Shown here one piece after another: positions 58,161 through 64,000 of a stretch of DNA of 64,000 bases. The translations under genes and the position numbers were made by a program. Position 1 is the stretch's first letter, and every line of letters begins with the position of its first letter. The stretch is from Poecilobothrus nobilitatus. Its lineage: Eukaryota > Arthropoda > Insecta > Diptera > Dolichopodidae. The stretch spans positions 71,238,416-71,302,415 of the forward strand of contig OX352774.1 in the NCBI GenBank assembly GCA_947095535.1, read 5' to 3'. Below the pieces are notes generated by a model. It worked only from the letters and a program-made list of their open reading frames with translations, was not told where the DNA came from and ran no database searches.

Positions 58161-59780
58161 GTCCGTCGGTACTCGCCATTGACCGCAGTTAAGTTAAATA
58201 ATAATTATTTAAATAAATTTTTAGTAAAATCGTAATATGATGATTTTTTAGAAAAGAAATTGAAATAAATTAGCCTATAGGATTTCTTGTAAATCTTTTC
58301 TATATACATAAACTCTTTTGTTTTTTATCTTTTAATGCTCAATTTTTTAATTAGTCAAAATGGATGTATGCACATATTATGAACCATCTTCTCAGTCAAA
58401 ATTTTTAAAGAAGAAGAGTTTTATCTGTACCTTGTTAATTAACAAAAAATTTGGATTTTTTTTTCTTTTTAACTGTTTTAAAGTTAATTAAAGCTCTTTT
58501 TATTTGTTTTTTTGAAAATATTTATTAATAAAAAAATGTTTGGTTTTTTTTTCATTTGACTGGTATAAAGAAATGCATTTTTTTTTTAGTATCTGAGACA
58601 TGAATCTTATTTACATTATGACCTTAAAAATGACATATTAATTATTTTTTTTGAAAATAAAAAATAAATAAATATTACATTTTCTTTTATTTTTTGTTTG
58701 AATCTGTAAATAAACAAAAATTTAACAAAAAACAAAAAAAAGCAAAAAAATAATTTTAATACAAATTTAATAAAAAAAGAAAAAAAATGGAAAACTTCAT
58801 TAAAAAATGATTTATTTGCAACATGTTGCTAACAAATAATTAAAATATAAAAAATATATAGGTATAGATACATGTTGCAAATTTGTATTACAGACATAAC
58901 TACTTATGTTGTATAAATATGTATGTGCGCTATTATTATATGTACAGTGTTGTGCATAAATTTACAGAAAGTTTTATATAAATTTAAAATAAAATTAATC
59001 ATAAAATTTTAAGTAACGGAATAATAATCTAATTATTAAAATGTATATATATACGAATGATTGCACTATGAAAAATATTATTTATTTAACAAAAGCTAAA
59101 GTATCTTCAACAATAACTGCTGAACGGTGATTATTTTTTTAATTGGTCAAAGTATTCTGGGAGAACGGTCACAAAATGATTTTAGAGGCAGTTGATCTCA
59201 AATAAATATATTTAGTTATTTATTCATTTTATATTACAAAAAATTTTAAAGTATCTAATTAAAAAAAAAAACATACTTTATCAATATTTTTGACATTCAC
59301 TGTATATTTTTATATTTTATAAAATTTTCTTTATGTGAAGGTTATTTTGTTATTTTTTTTTTTTTTTATATAAAATAATAACATATCATTAAAAAAAAAT
59401 TAAATGACAAAAAAATGCGCCTACATTCAAATTTAGCGGTAAGGTTTAATCTGAGAATTATTTATATATATATATATATGAATATAACGCAATCTATGTA
59501 TATATCTTACTATTATATTTGGTATTTTACTTTATTAATAATGAAATAAAGTAAATATCAAAATAGAATAGAAATATTAAAAATAAGAATTCATTTTAAA
59601 TTATTAAGTATGTATATATAAAGTTATGCAATGTTATGTAAGTAAAATGTGCCGACCATTTAAGCGAATCATCATCATTAGTAGTTTTTTTTTGTTTTTA
59701 GCTTTTATTATTTTGACTTTTTTTTTAAGATTTCAATAACTTAAAAATGTTTTGCTTAAATAAATATTTAAACACAGTAT

Positions 59781-59822
59781 TTTAATAGTTATCTAATAAT
59801 TAAATGCTAGATAACTATTAAA
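59781..59822. repeat. Perfect hairpin, 15-bp stem, 12-base loop
   Basis: TTTAATAGTTATCTA (59781-59795) and its exact complement (59808-59822) are separated by 'ataattaaatgc'. There is no run of T or other sign of a terminator use; possibly a fold-back remnant. Confidence 0.85.
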
Positions 59823-59999
59823 TAGATTTACATACATGATAAAATTTTACATACACGATATCCTAATGTTGTAAAAGAATCTCTTTTGTGAAATTTTTGA
59901 TCAGTTTGTCTGATTTGAATCAACACATAATAGGCTATTATACTAACAAGGTATTTAAAATAATAGAGGCTGCCGAACAACTTAACTCCTTAACAAATT

Positions 60000-60115
60000 A
60001 TTAAACCCTGATTTTATATCCAAATGTAAAATCTCGAAAGCCCCCTTAGCAAGTTATTGGAAGGATGATTTTGTAACCAAATTTACAATTCCTCCTAATT
60101 TTTTTTTACATACAT
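60000..60115 (+). repeat. Short dispersed repeat B, two units
   Basis: 'ttaaaccctgattttatatc' and 'aaggatgattttgtaaccaa', followed by 'attcctcctaatttttttt' and 'acatacatattttaaca', the same series as at 27225-27385. Confidence 0.6.
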
Positions 60116-63100
60116 ATTTTAACAATAAGGTATTTAAAATAGTGGATGATTTTTAGAATGCAATGAATCCTTTCAAACGTGGTAGAACTAATATTTTTTT
60201 ATCTTATTTTTAAGGAAAAATTAAAAAGGAAATTTTTTTGAATAAAATGTTTGGCTTTTAATTCTTATATCTTCACAACGGCAACACCTACCTTTACGAA
60301 ACAAATAATTGTTAGATTATTATCCTACTTAATTAGTTTTAGATAAGTTTATTAAATAAACTTGAATATATAACGGTTTATATAAAAAATTAAGAATGAA
60401 ATGGAATGGGAAAACATGTTTTTAAATGTCTTGTCGTTCTTAAAGGGCGATATGAGGGGATAGTGATTTTGTATGTTTCTGAAAAAATGACGTTACGAAG
60501 TACCGTTAAAATATATTGATTTTGACTTATGAGGCATCCCGTTATCTTTAGAAAAGCCTCATATTGTCATTGTGAGTGGCATACATTATTTAATTAGTTG
60601 TCAAGTGATTTTATTTGATGTTTTTTTGAAATAATACGTATTTTATAAACTGCAACTCCGACTTACTATAATTTCCGTATGTCATTTAAAAAAAATAAAA
60701 GAAGCTGAAGCATCTTTGCTAATTTAAAAGCATTGTTCTAAATTTTTGTCCAGATTAAAATAAACCATACCTCTTTATGTAAGTTCGGAATAAATAATTA
60801 ACAACTTCAATTCATCTAAAATTTAAAAAAAAATGTTAAAAATGTTATTCAAGTAATTTGAATTGCAAATGCGGTTTTTTTGTCTTAATAAATTTGATTT
60901 GAACTTATTAACTATTTAAAATATTTCTATATTGTGATCTGAAGACTAACATAATTATTATATATATGTAACATATAACATTAAATAAGTACTAGAAACA
61001 GAATTAATCAGAGGTTGATATTAATGCAAGTTTATTAATGATTTTAATAAATTTTTATTACTTTTAATTTAAATTCGTAAAACGATAAGGAAATGGTGTA
61101 TCAAAACTGATTTTGTTTATTTTAATTTTTTATTTTAATTTATTGCAAAACGTCACGTTCAATTTATTTCCTTTATATAGTTTATAAAAACTGCAAAACA
61201 ATTAAAGCAAAAAAAAAATCGTCTTTAAAAGCAAAAGAAAAAAAGCAAAGTCATAAATAATTAATTTTTAAAAGAAAAAAAAAGAAAAGGAATAAAAGTT
61301 ACCAACTATGAAATTAACTTGCTGTCATTTAAAAAAAACAACGCGATGCACACGTTGTCACTTGATTATAATTATGTGACAATTAATCAGCCTTTTTGTT
61401 TTTTTTAATTATTTTCGTTTTTTATTAATATTTAAATAAAAATAGTTTTTAATTTCCTGGTTTTCCTCTTGCAGAACTTTTCTAGGAACTAAATTTAAAA
61501 AATTCTATCATATAATATCTAAGGCTAAAAACTAAAAGAAATTCTGGAAATAATTAATTGAATAGCAGACCACAGTATCACTCACTCTCTGCAAATAACT
61601 TTTGGGATACTCAAAAAGAACAAATTCTAAAACTTTATACAGTAGGGGATAGATACTTAATGACAAGTATAATATAAGCACTAAACCTTTGGTTCGATCA
61701 GCGATCTCCCGAGCTTCAGATTCTGATATTTTCTCGAAAATAACAGTGATTGATTTGATTTGAGTAAAAGGTTAAAATATTAGCTGGTAACATAAAAAAT
61801 ATTGATTGATTTGGTTTGAGTGAATGATTTTTTTACAAAATATTACATTAATATTATTGTCTGGCTCAAGAGAATATATTTTATTCGCACTGTTATAATT
61901 AAAGATTTATTTTTTTTAAATATTGTTACCTTTATATTATTTAGTGGTTAAAATGTTTACCTTTGAAAATTTTTTACTTACTGATAGAGTATTTATAGGA
62001 GAAATTATATAATTACGAGTATAAACATCTGAATTTAATTTAGTATATCACATTAAATTTATTCTGCGTTAAGTCTTAAACTATAGTACCAATTTTGTTC
62101 TGTAATAGAAGAAAATTTTGAAATGTGATTGATGTGATTTGAATTTTATAAAGAATTCTTTTAATTATACACATTTATGCTATTAATCTTGTACTTCGAA
62201 AGGATTTTATTTTTTTAAAAGAAATTACTCATTTTTCTTTCAAAATAACATTACTTTACATTTCAATAATCAAAGATTTATATTTTTTCAATTAAGTATA
62301 CGAATAAATATAACTCTCAAATACATATTAAATTCACAGTTATTGTTTAGTGTTTTTACTTTAAAACAAAAAAAAACAAAAATTCCCGTCACATCATTAT
62401 AATTAAACATCAAACATTTCTTACAACATTTTTGAATTTAAAACAAAAAAAAATGTTAAAATTACAGGTGATGATAATTATAGTTGTATTTATAATACCA
62501 TAAATGCAATCACCTGTGTTTTAAAAATTCAAAAAAAAAAAAAAATTAAAAAACGCATTAATAATTGAAAGCGCGAATAAATCATGTGAAAAAATTTTGT
62601 ATTATTTTGTTTTATTATTTATTTTTCCTCCCTCTCTTTTTGTTTTTTTTTCTTGTTTTTTGTGTGTATTTTGTTTGGTTCATAATTTTAGTATGATGGT
62701 GTCATCACCATCATCATCATTTTTTTTTTTAATAAAAATTTGAAATTATAATTATCATTTAATTAATAATAATAACAGTAAATATCCGATTAAAACAATT
62801 CTAAATTATTAATATATAGTATGTACATATATGCATTTTCTTGCTATGAAATTATATTTTTGTTTATAAGTATATATAATTATGGAAGGCGAAACGCGAA
62901 AAGGCGTTTTTATTTATTATTTGATAATATTTTAAACGATTAAAAATGACAGTGGTTAAAATATCCATTTGTGGTAATGTAGGATTTAATTTATATATAA
63001 GCAACACCTCAATACATCTCTTTAAAATCTAACAGTTGTTTTAAATTATGCTAAAAAGAGCCATTTAACATTATATGAAAAGAACTGATTTGGATTATAT

Positions 63101-64000
63101 TGTTGATGATCTCTTTGTAATTGATTAATTTAATTGAACTTTTATACATAGTAATAAAACTGACCAATTGATATTAAAAAATTAGACAAAGTTTTAACGA
63201 AATGCAATGAATATACAGAATATTTTATTTTATTGTGCTACTCTATTTAAATCATAGGTTCTCATTCTATTTTATTTAATTGATATGATGATTCACAAAA
63301 GTAACTATAAATCTAGAAGTAAATATAAAATATTTATCATTTTTAATTCCAAAATGAGATTTTACTGTATTTTGAAACTTTAAGTCATATATATAAAAAA
63401 TAAGTACTCATACAATACTCGCATTCATGAATTTTAATGCAAATGAATATATATATACATATACATATATATACCTAATATAAATATATAATTATTTTGT
63501 TTTTTGGCGATCTTTTTATCTCACCTATACACAACTTATCAAGATTATACATATAATGATCATCATCAATGATGGTCTTTAAATTTTATATAAGTAAGTA
63601 AGTATACTTATATATTTTTTTTATACCTGTTAAAATCATAATATAGATAAATAATAATTTTATTATTATAACTGTTATAGGTGGTTAGTTTCATTATTAT
63701 TTTGAAAATATTTCATAAAAAAAAAAAAATAAAAAATATTGTTTAATTTTTGACTCAATTTTTTTAAAGTACCTAATTGCATTTTTTAACGTTTTAGTTG
63801 AATTCAACAAATATAAAAGAAACAAAAATAAAATTACATCACACCTTAAGCAATTTTTTTTTTTTAACTTTGAATAGATAAATGGAGCTGAAAAAAGATT
63901 TTTTTTATTTTTATTTTGAACCAAAAAAAATAACATACAAACCGCTACCTTCAAAAACCAAAAAAAAAAAAATTGGTAATTCAATTTTAGTACACATATT

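Larger units (their letters stand above)
58161..64000. other. AT-rich non-coding stretch to window end
   Basis: No supported exon. It holds a repeat B copy at 60000-60115, an (AT)n run at 59463-59480, a 15-bp-stem hairpin at 59781-59822, and (CAT)n near 62700-62720. 60400-60590 and 61560-61740 are slightly richer in G and C, but no frame or family is recognised. Confidence 0.5.

Noticed and set aside
1..64000. CRISPR arrays, operons, bacterial-type promoters or phage genes
   Set aside because: Intron-containing animal genes, SINEs, LINEs and hAT elements show that this is eukaryotic nuclear DNA; no regularly spaced direct repeats with unique spacers occur.

Overview
The window is nuclear DNA from an insect, probably a fly. 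The base composition is very AT-rich, with long A and T runs. The genes are split by GT-AG introns. The only two protein-coding genes I can support are animal genes, one of them very close to the Drosophila eye-specific G-protein beta subunit. One dispersed repeat carries 'gtccgtccgtc' blocks and TATACCC/GGGTATA-like ends of a kind I associate with fly genomes. I cannot name the species.

Region 1 (1-3.3 kb, + strand) holds six exons of Gbeta76C (Gbe), the visual Gbeta, coding 323 residues; the first ~23 codons lie upstream of the window. Region 2 (9.9-15.9 kb, - strand) is a complete eight-exon gene for a MINDY-4/4B family protein of 395 residues. Its catalytic cysteine position is occupied by arginine, so it is probably an inactive deubiquitinase. 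The two genes converge, 3' end to 3' end, and I see no functional link between them.

Region 3 (16-64 kb) contains no coding exon I can support. It is intergenic or deep-intron sequence filled with decayed mobile elements. These are: a tRNA-derived SINE family (seven insertions, several with target-site duplications); fragments of at least three LINE lineages; an internally deleted hAT transposon with clear terminal repeats and an 8-bp target duplication; a ~1.1 kb unclassified repeat ('family A', about ten copies, also inside introns of both genes); MITE-like elements; and smaller dispersed families (B, C, E).

The most unusual structure is a near-perfect 340-bp inverted duplication centred at 40,011. 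It sits inside one SINE copy and looks like a fold-back template switch started at a palindrome in the SINE's tRNA-like head. The other point of biological interest is the Cys-to-Arg change in the MINDY-like protein. I found no CRISPR array, operon, or novel multi-gene system. All coordinates come from reading the sequence by eye; no alignment was run.
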